A stretch of 64,000 nt of DNA from Gorsachius magnificus (lineage: Eukaryota; Chordata; Aves; Pelecaniformes; Ardeidae), in the NCBI GenBank assembly GCA_034008185.1, contig CM067084.1, positions 3,615,385 to 3,679,384 of the forward strand, written 5' to 3'. The position numbers and the translations under genes are program-made. Positions 22,111 to 36,771 of this stretch are shown here, in pieces. Positions within the stretch are counted from its first letter, which is position 1. Every line of letters starts with the position of its first letter. Under the pieces are notes generated by a model that saw only the letters and a program-made list of their open reading frames with translations, searched no databases and had not been told where the DNA came from.

Positions 22111-25100
22111 CAAAACAAAACAAGCAGAAATTGGTGAGAGGGACTGACCTAGAGTAATTTCAAGTCGCCCCATTTTTTTGTAAAGTCCTTTTCCGGTAGT
22201 TCTTGCTAACTCCAGTCTGTAATGTTATAGGAGTCTGGTTATCACGTTAAATTACGCCCAAAACATCTCTGTCTGTCTTATGAAAGTACCGACCTCCCGA
22301 GTCCGTATGAGTCAGCTGCTTTGAGTGTTGAAGACTATGGAAGTACGTGTATCAGCACAAAAAAAAATCGGGCACTCTGGCCTTTAAATAGTCTAGATAA
22401 GGCTTGTGTTGCACTTCAACGTGATACAAAAAAAAAGCCCCAAACCTTATGCTGAAATGTATCGGTTTCTGCTTATGACGGGTTTTCTGGGACTCTGCCT
22501 GTGCTCGGTCAAAAGGCTGAGCAGCATAGCCGTAGGGCATTTACGATAAAAATGGGCTTCGTGTGAACTGCTGGTATGTGTATGAGGAGAGGTAGAGGTT
22601 TTAAAATTGGCATCTGCTGGTTATTGGGTTTGAAACGATATTCTGTGTGGGTAAAACCTCGATAACTGGTCAGACCTTTATAACGTGCTGGTGAAGAGCG
22701 GAAAATGTGTTATTCATTTCATAGTTTTGTGCTGACCGAATAACCCGAGTATCCCAGGGTAGCGAAGCTCTACTCGAGTGCTAAGCCTGCTGAATTAATG
22801 GCAATGATTAATAACCCACTCCTCATCTACGTGTTCTGCCCGTGCAAGGCTGGTGTTTTTTGTTTTTTTTTTTTAATTCTTAATGCATTTGTCCAAAATT
22901 TCAAAAGGTTATTTTTGTATTAGAGGTGTATGGGTTCCAACAGGTGGCTGTGAAGCAGGTATTCAGAGGTGGAGGGACCGCCACAACTGAGGCTCCCGGC
23001 TTCTCTCCCAAACGTGAGATTAATGCTGTCGTGATGTTACCCGTGCGAGGAAAACACCCGGGTGTTTTTCTCCTCCTGCTCCGAGAAAGACCTTTGGGGG
23101 GGTTTGGTGCACCGCTGGGTTTGTACAAAAAGGCATCTCTCCCATACTTACCCGTAGCGTGTTTCGGAAGCCGTGATTAATGCCGTGTCGGGTTTTCTGT
23201 CGTGATGTGGTTGGGAGATAGTATCCGTGCCCTGCCATCGCCCCTTTCCTACCCGCTCACAGCTGGGGCTGTCATCAAGCAATTCCATTCCTGATCGTCC
23301 ACCACCAGGTTTCGGTGTCGTCCTGCTCAAGTCTCTGTGGCGTAAATTTTACATCTCACAATATAAACTCTCTGCCTGGAGGGTTTAACCTGCTTAGGAG
23401 GTTGACGAAAGGTTTTAAAAATTCTTTGTTGTTTCTTAAAACGTGGATACTTCTAACGTAAGGGGCTTTTCCAGCCTTTGGACGATCAGCTCCTTCCCCT
23501 CCAAAACCAGTGGAAGTTTGATTGAGCTCCAGGTACTTCCAATAACATGCTGCCCACCTTTAAAATATTTTTTAAGTAGGCATTACTGTGTCTAATCAGA
23601 TATTTATAATCATTTGAATGTTTTTTTTACAGAGTGGCCTAGTGTGCATGTGAACCAGCTGGTTTTCCATGCAACCATTACATGAGGGTTTGTTTTTTTT
23701 TTTTAATCTGTTGGGAAATGTATTTACCTCCAACCGGACCGTTCATTGCTCTTAGTTTGGAGCCACCTGCACGCTGCACGGCCATGCTCAATCCGAACCT
23801 GTTAACATCATTAACCATAACGAGAAAAGTTGAGGAGGCAGGGGTGGGAACCAAGAGGATAATCTGGACTTTAGTTTGGGTACCAAAACTAGTTGATCTG
23901 TTTTAATGTTAATAAAAAAAAAAAAAAAAAAAAAGAAAAAAGAAAAAAGAAAAAAAATAAAAGCTTGCACCAAAGTCACCAAAGAACCTTTAGGAAAATG
24001 TTACAGTTGTGACAAGAAGTAAGGAAGTTAATTTCACTGTTTTAGGTGATTCCCCCTTGAGATAAAACCACACTCAGCAGTTAGAGCAACCAAGCTTTTG
24101 GCTTAGTGTCAAAAACTCCCATCCGTTTCTGCGTAGATCGCTCTTTCAGGTACTTTTTCAGCTCTCGGAGAGATGATTCTCGCTCCACCACTTCAACAGC
24201 TAGCGGACCGTGATGAATCAGCTGGGGGTTAAATGGGCTACTGGTTCATCGTCGCTCTTAGGGCTTTGGTCCCAATGGTTTTAACAGGTCAGGTAAAAAA
24301 AAAAAAAAGAAAAAACAAACCCAACATTAAAATAACTCTACGTCCTATGATTGGTGTGAAACCAGAATTTAGTGAATGAGTCCTTGATGCGTACGTTAGC
24401 GTATCGCTGACTGCTGCTGCCCGTCACAGTGCCTGGAGTAAAAAATTATATTCCAACAAACCGGAGCTATGAATGTACAAACTTTTTACGCTCTCCTTCC
24501 TGTTTCTGTGTTGCGTTCTTCCCCTCTGAGCTTGACATCTCCCCGTCCCAGCGTACCTTTGCTTCAAGGGATCGTAAAAGCTCCTACGTTGGAATTAGCC
24601 CAAGCGACCATGTGTGTTGTATGTGATGATGCCTTCCCTGTGTTCCTGTAGCGTTGGTGAGGAAAATACTGGTGATGGGCAAAGCGATCGGAAAGGGATA
24701 TTTTCTTCACCGTTTTAAAAGAAAATAAGATGGGAAATGGCTTTCCCATTTGCTGCCCATTTTTTTTAAAAAAACTTTATCTTTTGTTAATGAATTGGCT
24801 TTCCAATGGCATTAGTTTATTGTAAATATCACCCAGGAATTCAGCGTCTGCTGGCTACCGGGTCAGGCTTGGTTCTGGCATGCAGGTATCCTGTAGGATC
24901 CACTAAAGTATTTATGCCCCTGGCGTGGGATGCACCTTAGTATCCGTAACTGGATCGGGATCTTCCCGTTCGTAGGCGATCACCCATGGGTAAACCACTA
25001 GCCACAGGTTTCCACCGCAGTGGAAAGCACCGGTGTTTGCAGATGTTGTTGTTCGAGGGTAGTACAGTCTCACCCGAAATGTAGCAATGCAAGACTTTAA

Positions 25101-28100
25101 CGGTGACATTTGGAAACGGGTTCCTTGTTATGTTTGGCAGCGCGTCTTCAGCGTCCGAGAGCGGCGATAACACGGGCTGCTCGTGCACAGAAGGGCCCAT
25201 CGAGATGCTCGGGAATGCCGAATCCCTAATGCGTTTTAAATGTTCGTTCCTGATGCCCTGAAACTGCCACGTCCCTTAAACTTGAGAAAACACAAGCTTA
25301 TTTGCACTAGAAAGAACGGCCAAAAAACAATCCTTAGGAGGACAGGGTGAAGAGCACGAGTCTGAACCTCTTTTTCTCATGAGAGAATTTCCTATTCAAG
25401 CCCTCACCTCTGTTTCAAAGTTGTATGGTCCCGGCAGAAAGTCTGTCAGTTCAATAATTAAATCATAATGCACTTTATATTGTGTAAATAATACTAGGAG
25501 CACATTTCTGCTCCTGCTCTGGTAAGGGGATGCTTCGGTAATGTAGTCTAGTGCTGAAAGAAGCCGTCTCCTGCATGCACGTGTCTGTTAGAGACCTCTT
25601 GTACTTGCTTGGTCCAGCTCCGCTCATATGTTAGAGGGCAGGCACTATATCGAGGATCCTCTCAAACCACCAAGAGTGGGATGATTTGGGTTTTTTTAAA
25701 ATTGAGATTTGCAGAGCTGCTGAGCATCCTCAGCTCTGCCGTCCCTGCGGCTCCTCGCTCCTTCTGCAAATCTGACATCGCTGCCGAGGCTTAAAACCAA
25801 GCTTTTCATGTGTAGCCTTGACAAAGCCAAGTCCAGCAGCTCCCTCGTACTTGGCTTTCCCCACTGCTGGCACAGAAGCTGGGGAGGTCCCGAAAAAGTT
25901 TATCCCGGGTGGAGGGGGCTGCGGGGGCTTCCCCTGCCTTGCAGCTGTGGGCGTTGCGTTGAGTCCAGCCCATCGAGTTGGCATTCTGGGTAAAGTACAG
26001 AGGCAGGGGCGTGCTAACAAAGGGGTGGGAAGCGTTTTGCACTGGTGTGGTGCGGGTGACCCGCCGGGCACTCCCGAGGGGATGGCAAAACCCGCCGTGG
26101 CAGGTTAGTCACGTCAAGTCTGGATGATGGACTTTACCCATCAAGAAGCTGCAGTGGTTATTGGTAATCTACTCGTCGTCATAAGTGTTTCTTATCTGTA
26201 TCCGATATATAAAAATTCATATTCACATATAGGCATTAATATATTTATGTGAGTATATCGTAGCCTGTAGTAGCTCGTAGCAAAATAATCTTATTTATCT
26301 GAAGTACGCAGTCTGAAGAGGGGGCAGTTTTCTCCTACTACCGGTCTGGATAAACGCGTTATTTCACTGAGAGCTGGTTGCATGATGTTTGTCGCGGCCC
26401 TTGTAAGGTTTCTGCTTTTAAGCATTCTCATCTCTTAGGTTTTCGGCAAGGCTGCAAGGGAAAACGTAGTCAAAAGAAGGCAAAACTCTTCCTTGGAGGG
26501 TCACTGAGGTGAGGTGAGACCTATAAGGAAGAGGCAGCTGCAGGTACTGCCAGCCACATCATGTTTCAATGCCATTTTACAACCGCTGGCTCTGCATATC
26601 TGTACTACCTTGTTCATAATATCCCAACCAGAAGTATTAAAAACCCATCCTTTATGCAAAAAAAAAAAAAAGCATGCAATTACCAAAATCAATGTCAGCA
26701 CACTTTTTTTTTTTGCTAAAGATGCCGTAATCTGATGATTGCCTATTTTTTTTTTCCCCTGTGGCCTATTGAAGTGACCTAAACTCACAGGGAAGGGAGT
26801 TGGTAGTGGTTAGGAAGCCTACTGCTCACTTGACTTGCAGCCCTTTTATCCAAACATAGTAATTTTTATAGCAGAAAAAGGTTTATTATTGTGTATTTTT
26901 ATTGGGCAGATTTTGCACCAGGTAGGAAATTAATTAATAAGCGGTTTTAGTTCCATGGCATTCCTACTTTTGCTGTACATAGAGTATATATATACAATTT
27001 CTAAAATAATTCTTAAAGCAAAGTATACCTTCTGTTTCATTTTCTATGCTGCTTCCTCCAAAATTAAAATGCCCTTTATTTTTCATTACTTAACATGTTG
27101 TGATGTCTAAAATTCACCTTTCACCTCGTACCCCTCCATTCCTTTCAAGTAAAGGTTGCATTCGAAATAAAGAGTTTATCCAAATAAGAGTGGAAATAAA
27201 GGCTACACTTAACGTATCATAAGCTACTTGCGTAAACCCGAGCCAGGCTGTTGCCCCACAGCCTTTGCCGAAACAAATCGCCCCTCCGGCGTTGATCCCA
27301 CCGGAATGAACGCTGGCATTGGGGAGCAAAGCTTGTCCAGCATATCCGAGATTTCCCAAAGGACCGGGAGAGCGTGATACGTCCCCACAGCCACCCAGCA
27401 GGCTGGGACCGTAGACCTTGTCCCCTTGGATGGGCGTGTTGGTGGTGGCTTGAGGTGGCAGCAGGTCTGAGCCATCCTCCTCGTACCTGCAGACGATGCC
27501 GCGTACACAAGTTGTTTCCCGGCTGTAGGGCATACTCCCCGTTGGGCAGTGGGTACATCGTCTTTACATTATTAATGCTAGTGTGGTGATGTCTTCTGTT
27601 GACCCCCCTGTCCTTTCACTTTCATCTGGAGTCATTAAAATTTCATTGCGTAGATGCGAAAACAAGGAAATTTGAGCATCTGGAGAAAGGAGATTCACCC
27701 ACTGGGCTTTTTTTTCTCTGCAGAAGTGAAACCTGTGGTTTGCGTGAAGGGTCTCGGTTGCCCTCTGCATCCTACACGCTTGCAGTTTATTATTGCTTAG
27801 CCAGTCAGTGCTGCGAAATCACGGCTGCGGACGTTTTGGGGTGATCCAGTCTTGCCTAAAAATGGCTGAATTCTGTCATGACCGCAGGAAAAAAAGCCCT
27901 GGCCAGGGGACAAGGTGCATCTGGACTCGGGAGTTTTGGAAAAAGTTAAAGCCAGATCTTTCGCCACTCTGTTTCTTCAAAATCTGCAGAAGCTTTCATG
28001 GGCTGACACCAATTTTTCTTCTTAGTATTTTGTCACGCCCGTGTTCAGTTCCCCACCTGTACCTCCATAAAGGCAACGGTATTTTAAAGCATTGAGGTCA

Positions 28101-30789
28101 AATAAAATATCAGGAACTCCTGATGGATGACATGGCTTAAAAATTGGTTTTCCAGAAATGTCAAAGCATTAATTGAAGTTTTAGAAGCCAGACGCTGTTT
28201 TGACGTTTCTGTGATGGATGTAATTAGATCGTTCCTTCCACACGCCGAGGCATCGTGCGAAACGTGAACCTGCGGCCTCGGGGTTCTCTTATGTACATTA
28301 ACTTCTAGAAAGGTGTACGCTGGATGTTCCTTCTGGCCTTTTCATGCTTGTTGGACGTGTTTTGTGTTTTTATTGTACTCAGAGGTAGCCTCGAGGTGCC
28401 TGGCTGCCACCCCAATAAAACCATCATTAACGATTTGCTAATTCATCTTCCTAATTGATAGGCTACCTTGACACGCTTGGAGTGGCACATGGAAATTGCT
28501 GGCTCTGTACAGAGTAGCCGCCGTAAATAAAAAAAGACACACTCTATTTTTTAGGTGTTTCGGACCCATCCTACGTACTAGCATGTAACAGGGAAGGATA
28601 ACGGCTCCTGCCTTGGAGTTGTTGGCTGGACGTGCAGCCGGTCAAGATGGGTTTCTTAACCACGGTGGGGGAAAGCCATCCCGCAGGCAGAAGTTTGCGT
28701 CTAGCTGTTTCTTCGTCTTGATCGTTTGCCTCGCAGAGATTAATTGGAGGAAAAGATCGCCCTTCGTGAAGTCGGTTGCTGGAAGACAGCTAGAGGTAAC
28801 ACTCTCTGCCCAGCCCCACTAAGCGCAGTGCTGGATGTAACATCTGTGAAATTATACATGTGACACACAAATTAACATAGAGAGAAGGGAGCGAGGAATA
28901 TTAAAAATATATATATGCATATACGTATTAAAAATAGTAATTTTTTTCCTGTTTCCAATAGGTTCTTCCCTCTCGAGACGTTAAAATGTTAGCTGTTGTC
29001 TTTTCTGTTTTCTGTATGAGAGACGTTCAACGTGCAATATGAGCAGGGAGATAGATTTCACAAGCAATATCAACGTACTATACCATTAGCGTTAAATCTT
29101 TACACTGCAAATTGCGTGCAATAGAGCCCGCATTTCAAAACAGCAGAGAGTATGTGGGATAAAAGGCACGGGTTAACCTCAGGCTCTTACAAGAATTCCC
29201 ATCTGGTCATTGTTCTGAGCACGTTGTTGGCACGGTACGGAGGGAGAGGGGGAGTAAGAGCAGAGAGAAGCGCTTCCCACCGAGGCAGAGGAACGAAAAG
29301 GCAGGAGGGGGCGGAGGGAAGCGAGGACGAGATTCGTGCTCCAGGGAATCGCAGAGCATGACGATGGGTTTATCTGCGGCAGGAGGAATAGGTGGCACCG
29401 TCAGCACGGGACTCCCGCAGAGTTGGGGAAGGAGGCAGAGAGCCTGGATCCTAACGCTCCTCTTGGGGACCGGGGTGGGTCTCTTTGGCTGGGTCTCCTT
29501 CCTCTTTGGGGTGCATCTGTCCGGCAGTAACATGCTCTGCAAGCGTCGAGTCTTGCCAGCAAACCCAACGGATGGAGTTACTGCTTTTGCAGCTTGCTTT
29601 TTAAGACTCGAGCGGCTTGGCTCTTACTGTGCTGGGGGGCTTGCCCAGGAACACCTGCAGGAGCTTAGGGGAGCATATGCGTGTTGGTGGCCTGTAAGGT
29701 TTGCTCACGCCATCCCAATTTATGGATGCTCGTGTGTGCTTTTCACCGGAGCCTTGCTCCGCACGCTGCTCTGACTGCCTCCCACTCCGGGAACCAGCCG
29801 GGGCTGCATGATGGAGGGTTAGGTTATCGATGGGGCAGCTGCTCTCTTTCATTGCAGAAGAAAGGTGTTGGTGAAGTCTGGAAGGGACCAGAGGGAAAGA
29901 GCAGATTTCAAGAAACAAACTCCGTGCCCGTCTTTGCAAAGGGGGTCGTGTCATTTTTAACATGGCTCTTTGCAGATGATCGCCACTTGTGTCGCCTTTG
30001 TTTTCCTGGGCACCAGTGTTGGTAGTCTGAGGTCCGATGTACAGAAGCAGTTGGCATTAAGAGCTCTTGAAAGCTCTGCTTTGAACGAGCAAAGCGGTGT
30101 AATAAATGCAAGGACTCTGGAAAAGCTGTCGGTATCTCAAGCTGGGCCTTCTGGTAATGGAGACTGGATCACTTTGGCTTTATTTTGCCTGTGCCTATGT
30201 TCCCCACCGATAAAACGGGGCGAATGATACCTCCCTACCTCAAAGGGGTGCGATAAAGATGAGTTCATTTGGCGTTAGTGCTTTTGTGACGATCTGATAC
30301 TGATCAATACTGATGATCTCCGAAAGCAAAACGAGAAGAAATCCGGTGTGAAAACGTACTGAGTAGATACGTACGCAGTGATTGGAAGGTATGCGTAGGT
30401 AAGGCTCGGGTTGCATACAGAACGATGAATGCAAAAGAAATGTATATGCTAGAGGAGGAGGGAAAGTTGTAAGAGATTGCGTAATTAAGCTCTTTATGCA
30501 TATGTCCAGAGCTGTCGGAATTAAAGTTACTCAGATAATCCTTAGTTCTGGCACTTCCTGACCTTCAATTGCTTGGTTTTCCAACTTTTGTTTTTTTCTC
30601 TGCTGTTTCATTTGAAACTATATTGGCGTACTGTTCAATAACACCAGGTTGTTCGATAGGTTTGGGTTTTCAATCCTGAATGGAGCCTCACAAGTCTCGC
30701 AAGAACTCCTCCACCTCCATCTTCACTTCCAAGAAGGAGGAAAAGACCAAAGACGTCGAAGGGTGAGGAGGATGAGAGGATGTGGTATA
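22111..30789. other. PURG proximal 3' UTR and start of long intron; no gene seen
   Basis: No ORF here resembles a known protein. The segment is AT-rich with scattered AATAAA (23911, 28414), A-rich tracts (23911-23959, 24297-24316) and one stop-poor GC-richer patch at 27.1-27.56 kb. If PURG isoform B is real, all of it is intron for that form and partly 3' UTR for isoform A. Confidence 0.6.
23911..23959 (+). repeat. A-rich simple repeat
   Basis: AATAAA is followed by an unbroken A run and then repeated GAAAAAA units. It is a simple tract with no identifiable element upstream of it. Confidence 0.85.
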
Positions 30790-30804
30790 AGATGTATTGT
30801 AGTA

Positions 30805-31385
30805 GGGCTGACAGGGACCTCTGGAGAACATCAGAGGTGGTCCCCTGTTCAGAGATGGGACTGGCTAAACCCGACCCGTTCCTCACACTGGTTTTTGTCC
30901 AGGCTGGTGCTCAGTAGTCTACAGAAAATTACAAAGCAGTAACCTACCTGACTCTAAACTTAAATTTGCAAGGACGACGGTGCCTCTAATGGTACGTTTC
31001 AGGGTCCACACAGCAAAAAGCATCTCTATTTTTCCCCAAGTTGAACAACCTGGAATAAATCTGCTCTTTTAAATCTCCAGTGATGGATATTCCCAGCCTT
31101 CCTCCCCAAGCTGTTTCAGTGGTTCACCCTGCTAACTCTCAGATACTTTTCCTGCTGCCCAGCCCGTGTCCCCCTTGCTTCCATCTAATTCTATCGCTTT
31201 TTGCCTCAGAGGCCATGCTCTCGAGAGGAGTTACGGAAAGAGTTTGCTCCCTTCCTTGCTGCAGCTCTTTCACATAGTTAAAGAGTGTTGCCAGGTCTCT
31301 GCAGCATCCTTTTCTAAGCAAATACAAAGCCTTCCACCAAGGGTAATTTTTAGCCCTCGACGCGTTCTTGCTGCTTTCTGATGAG
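30805..31385 (-). mobile_element. Degraded CR1 LINE fragment
   Basis: Read on the plus strand, AGGGACCTCTGGAGAACATC at about 30812, CTCCAGTGATGGATATTCC at about 31075 and the following GTTTCAGTGGTTCACCCTG with downstream text track the reverse complement of an avian CR1 3' region at low identity. The stretch between about 30930 and 31050 matches poorly. It is an old, 5'-truncated minus-strand copy. Confidence 0.5.
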
Positions 31386-34300
31386 TCCCTCTTTTTCTTG
31401 AATCCAGAATTACAGAATCCAAAATCAGGAGAGATATTTTTACCACAATCTTACCACCTTCAACTGGAAGGATTGCAAACGATGCAAGGTTTTGTACGCC
31501 CAGTACACTGTTTTTTTTGCAACAGCGTACTTGCTGCCTGCAGGCAAGTTTGTAACCCTGTGTCCTCCCAAGTCCTCTTTGGTAGAGCCATTACCAAAGC
31601 AGTCATTTTTTATTGCCTATACTGTAGTTCTTGCCCTTCTTTAGCGGTTTTAGAAAATCCAGACTTATTAAAATGCCAGAGCACACATTTTCCACAAAGC
31701 TTCGCAATAGAAATCTTTTCTATACGTGGCAGGGCGGCAGAACACTGCCTATCGTTCATGCCTCTGCTTATTTCTGAATTGGACGTAGAAAAAATAGCCC
31801 GTCAACAGGCATTCTCCTAAATATCAAATATCCTCCTAAATACTAAATATTATGACGCTCTCCCTGTCTTCACGATAGAAGCAGTAACTCTAGCACTAAC
31901 AAGATACCTGCTTAAATACAAATGTAAAGAACGCATCTAGTGACAATATAAGCACCCTGTGCCGATTTGTTTGGAAATACAGGCTTTCCCTTGTGTTCCC
32001 GAATCTCCAAGGATCATTACAGAAAAGTGTATTTTCATCGTGCAGTAATGTGAACAGTCACCAAAATATTTACATGAACTTTGCTAGCTTTAACTAAGTT
32101 TTTGTCTGACGTGGCCCTCCTCTCTGCTCATTCTGCCTCTCCTGTTTCCTCTCCTACCATCGTCATTCCTGCTCGTGCTCTGTCTTTCCCTCCTCTGACA
32201 CCTGTGGGCTCTCCGATTTTCTGATTTTTCGTTAGTTTGGCATTGCTGTTACTCATCTCTTACAAACTGGGATCTCAAAGCAAAACTGGCCAGCACTCAA
32301 ATTTCAGTTTTTCGTGATCTTTCCAGCAGCAAAACATTCCATAGAGGAAGAGATCATTCTGCTTTGAACAGCATCAGAGCATCAGGTTGTTATCGGGACC
32401 TGGGGAAAAAAAAAATCCCCAAGTGAGCAAGATGCTCCGCATTGGCATTCGGACCCAGGTGGCTCTGTCTTCCCCAGGGATGTCCCTCCTTCCTCCAGAT
32501 AAGTTTTCCTGGGTGGGGAGGCTACATGTTATGCCGCTCCGAAAGCTCTTAAGCTCCCTTGTCTTAATATGGTTGTGTCTCCATCTCCTTCCTGGCTGCA
32601 CTGCAAGCAGTGCCCACCCAGCCATGCCAGATAACTGCCTGAAGAACCCGGGTTTTTTGGGTTTTTTCCAACTCCCAGAAGCTTCAGCCGCGCTGAAAGT
32701 TAATTGGATTTTCCTTAGTAACATTTTCATTGCGAGGAGATCTGACAGTTTTGTGTAGGTATAACTGGAGAGAAGTTCCTCCTGTTCCATGCAGGTTCTC
32801 ACGCTGCTCTATAATCACTTGACACGTATATCCGAGCGCCTTCCAGAAGTGCATTTAAGCGTATGACTAACGTCTGCCAAGCAGCAGTTGCTCTTTCTTC
32901 CCTCCTCTTCCTAGGGGAAAGGCTGGATGTGCCAATGCGGTCCTGGTATTTTTAACGTAAATCAATTATCCCTGCTGTTCTGCATTAACGCTGTATATAA
33001 GGTGAGCTGGAGCACATCGTATGCTGGCAGCAGCAGACCCCGATGGCTTCGCAGCATGGGAGAAAACCGGAGGGCTCACAGGGGCCAAATCCTGGCGTTT
33101 GCATCGCTCCCACCGCTTCCCTTCGTAACTGGTGTTGGAGGCACGTCGTTTTGTCTCTGGAATTTCCCCTTCGACCGCGGCTGCTGTGCAAATTGTCGGT
33201 TTTGCTTTGAGCATTAGCGTGGAGGAGTTTGCTCTGCTGCTGCGCGGTTGGGAATTACCTGATGTAAAAAGACCCTCTCTCCTCCAGGAAGCTGGCAGGG
33301 GGAATCTAAGGCCGGAGGCAGCAGGTAGGTTCAGGCAGAGGAGAGGTGACGGAGCAGTACCCTGGATTAAGTGAAACTCAGTGGGCAGCCAACGGATGTA
33401 TTTCTGTTTGCGATGCATTCGCGATAGCTGCTTTTTCTTTTCTTCCAGATTTTTGAATGCTCCCGGGATCCTTATAGCGCTGATCAGAACCGATATTTGC
33501 AAGGGAACTGAGCTGCCTCCGAGGAAAGTCTCTTTGGAGAGACGCCGGTGAACTCTGAAAAGAGTTGGAAAACTGTAGCATTGTGCTGGTGCCGCTTTTA
33601 AAAGAGTTTTTCCCAACTAGGCGTCGCAGCGGGGATGAGCAGAGGCCATTGACAGCCAAGAACAGAGGGCAAGGCTTTGATTCAGTTCTTTGCGGTAGTA
33701 TTTATCCTAGATCCTATAACTCCGTTAATGCATGCTTTTCTTCTCTCTTCGCCTTCCGTGGCAGGCGCAGGATTATGCTAGTGTGCCTGTGTCTAGCAGT
33801 TAATCCTCCAGTCCGGGAGGGATTTTGGGGCAGACTGCTGTGTTTCTCTGAGCTCTGATGCTTTTGCAAATTCACAATGGTAAATACCAGGAGAAGAACT
33901 AAACCCAAGGGCCAGCCCTAAAACTTTGTTTGACTAAACCTTTTATGTGTTTCTAGCTTCTAAATGATCTCTGGCAAGGGGATTTTGTCAACTGGTGCTA
34001 ATTTAACACGTCCATCTCCCGTTCCACCCCAGTTGTCAGAAATTATTTCACGGTCAAGTCCTTTAGAGCTGTAGTGTGTCTCCTGTTGATGTGATCGCTT
34101 TCCTTTCTCTCTGAGATATAAAAGGTTTTGTTGGACCCTTCCCGAAGGGTGTGTGCACATCGCTGTAGTTAGCGGTAAAGTTTTTTAATTTAAACATTTT
34201 TAATAATCCCCCCCCGGTAAAATTAGGGAAAGAGTTTTTTGGCACAAATGCTTACTTATAAAGCTGAGAATAGGCACCTTGTTTCACCAGGTGAACCAAA

Positions 34301-36771
34301 CCTCGTGCCTCTTACCTCAGCATGTATCCTTTAAACTGGCATTTTATTTCTTGCTCCGTCTCGTTGCAAAACATCAAGGTCACTAAAGCAGCATGGGTAG
34401 CAACCCCTGTAAGATGTTTATATGGCTCAATGTACAGGGATGTTTTCCTCTCACTTTGCTCGCAGGGCCAGGTACTGGTTGTGCTGTTCCTTTTCCCAGT
34501 TTGACCACTAAGAGTATTTATCAGTCCAGTTCATGTCTCGTGGGCGACCTGGCTCGAGAGCCCTAAATCGGGTTTTTCTGCAGAAGTTTTCTTAAGCCCT
34601 TGCTTATGAACCTCTCTGGAAATGTTGTGCAAAGCCCAAATGTGCCTCGGTTCCCTCCATCCCCATGCATTTGCTAACTGCTGCAGACGATGTAGGACAA
34701 AAAGACGCGTAGCTGGTTATATTTTTCCCAAGCAGTCTTTTTCCTCTCTGTCTGTTTTGGTATGCTTTGGCTTTAACCATCCCAGGGACCAAAGGCATCC
34801 TGTTCTGCAGCCCTCATCTGCTTCTGCAGCCGTTGCGTGGACGGTGGGGCTTTGGGAGATGTTAACTTTAGGTTGAGGCAGGTTCTTGCGGGGCTTGGGG
34901 TGATGCTGCAGGAAAGGAATAGTTATTTAACCATATGGCCATTCCTTCCCTCTGTGATCGTTCTCATCTCGAGTAGGGTTGCATGAAGCCATTACCTGGG
35001 ACAGATTTGATCATGCGCTTATCGCGGGCTAGCTGCTTCCTCCAAACAGCTAGCGTTCAACATCTTGCTTGTAGGCAACGTATGACAGCTTCCCCAGGGA
35101 TGAGCTTTACTGCGTCTGCTACAAGTATTGCTCTGAGCTTAGACTCTTGCTTCTTGCCACAACCCGATGCTGTGCCTGGATCCTTTGTTATGTGTAACCT
35201 TAATTTTGTTTCTTCGAATGCAGAAGTAGGCTGCAGGCTGGAAGTGTGCGTCTTGAGCTGAACGTTGCCAGGATTTCATCCTCCCCAGGACGTTTAAATT
35301 GGTTGCAGAATAATTAGAGTCCCTTTTTTCTGCGTGCGTAACAGCAAGGCGCTTCCACACCGGTTCGGAAATTGACCCAGGGGCTTGATGTGGGTTAGTA
35401 AATTCAGGTACATGGGATGAGCATGCCCGCAGAAAAGCAGGTACAAAGATGTTGAGATAAGAGCTGTGCCTCTGCCAGGTCTCCTGTCTCCTCTCTTACA
35501 GTCCTGCGCTGGCTCCGGTTGCTGCAGCGGGTGGCGATTCATGGAGCCACCAGGACCAGGGACCGTCAGAGCCTGCACGTGGGACCTGGGTCAAAGTGGC
35601 AACAGAGACCTGAGCTGGGCAAGGACCACTGCCAATGTCTGTCGTACATCACAGCATAACTACAAAGGGAAGGTGTAAACAGCTTTATCCTGGATACCAC
35701 AGGAGCCCAGCTATTTTAGCCTTCCTTTTCTGCCTCATGGGACTTTTAACTCTCGTCTGGTGCTCAAGTAAGGCAGCTGCCCTGGAGGGCATACGGGAAT
35801 TTCTGTCCTGGGATCGGCGTGTGCCAGCATGCAGTCTGCACGTAAGCTTGCTGCATCCCAGCTCCTGCACTCAGTAAACAGCATTTTCTGCTTATGCCAG
35901 CACAGTCATCCCTCAGCGCTGTTGGGGGTGACCCTTTGAGTTAACAAGTGATAAGTTCCTTCTAGCTATCTTATTAAAAAAAAGAAAAAAAGAAAAAAAA
36001 GAAGAGGAGGGAGGTGCTGAAGTCACCTGATGAACATTTTCACGGATGCTGCCAGCTTTTAACTGTGTTATCTTGGTGAAAGCATATTACAGAGACTTTT
36101 CTTTTAAAGATAGCTTAAAACTGCCAGTTTATTTGGCAGTGCGTGTTTTGTGCTGATATGTGTGCATCCCCAAGAGAACCCACAATCCGGAGCGTAAGGC
36201 AGAGGTGGTGCCCACTTGGTCCTCCCTGCAGCAGCAAACGGGATTGTAACCTGGTGCTTTTCTCACTTCTTTTCTGCTCTTAGGAGACGCACTCTAAAGT
36301 ATGGGTAACCTCCCTAAACGTGCTTATTCCTTTTTAGACAGCTCACAACCTCCCAAGGTTACAGCAGCAGCCCACGGTTTCTGAAAGCTTCTTGCCATTT
36401 CCAAGATGATCCAAAAACGGGAAGGGACTTCAACTCCAAACCTGGCAAAGATGAAGTCGCTTTTGCTGGCTAACCTGTAAAGGAGAAGGTGTCACCCCCA
36501 AAGTATTTCTGCAAGCCCCCCAACAGAGGAACAGAAAGTTAGAGGAGCAAGTTCTTGAGAAGTGAGGTAGGAGTGAAGACTGAGCCACAGCTTGGACTTT
36601 GCAGGCTGTTTTGGAGAGCACGGCAGCTCTCTGGGGTGGACCACCCCGTTGTTTGTCTCCATAACTCCTCCTGAGAGAGGCTCTGAAGTGTTCTCCTGCA
36701 GAGAGATGCAGCATCCTCAGCCCCTCTGCACCACAGGAGGAGAAAGAGAAAGCACCAACTGGAAGATCCTC

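Noticed and set aside
21032..22123. 363-codon minus-strand frame opposite PURG
   Set aside because: It mirrors the PURG coding frame on the other strand; the plus-strand protein is an unmistakable PUR-family member.
29358..29774. Hydrophobic 138-codon plus-strand frame
   Set aside because: No recognised family, no splice context, overlapped by an equally long antisense frame; most likely chance.
32966..33616. 216-codon minus-strand frame
   Set aside because: Translation is patchy in composition with no motif, several other frames are open over the same bases, and there are no splice-like borders.
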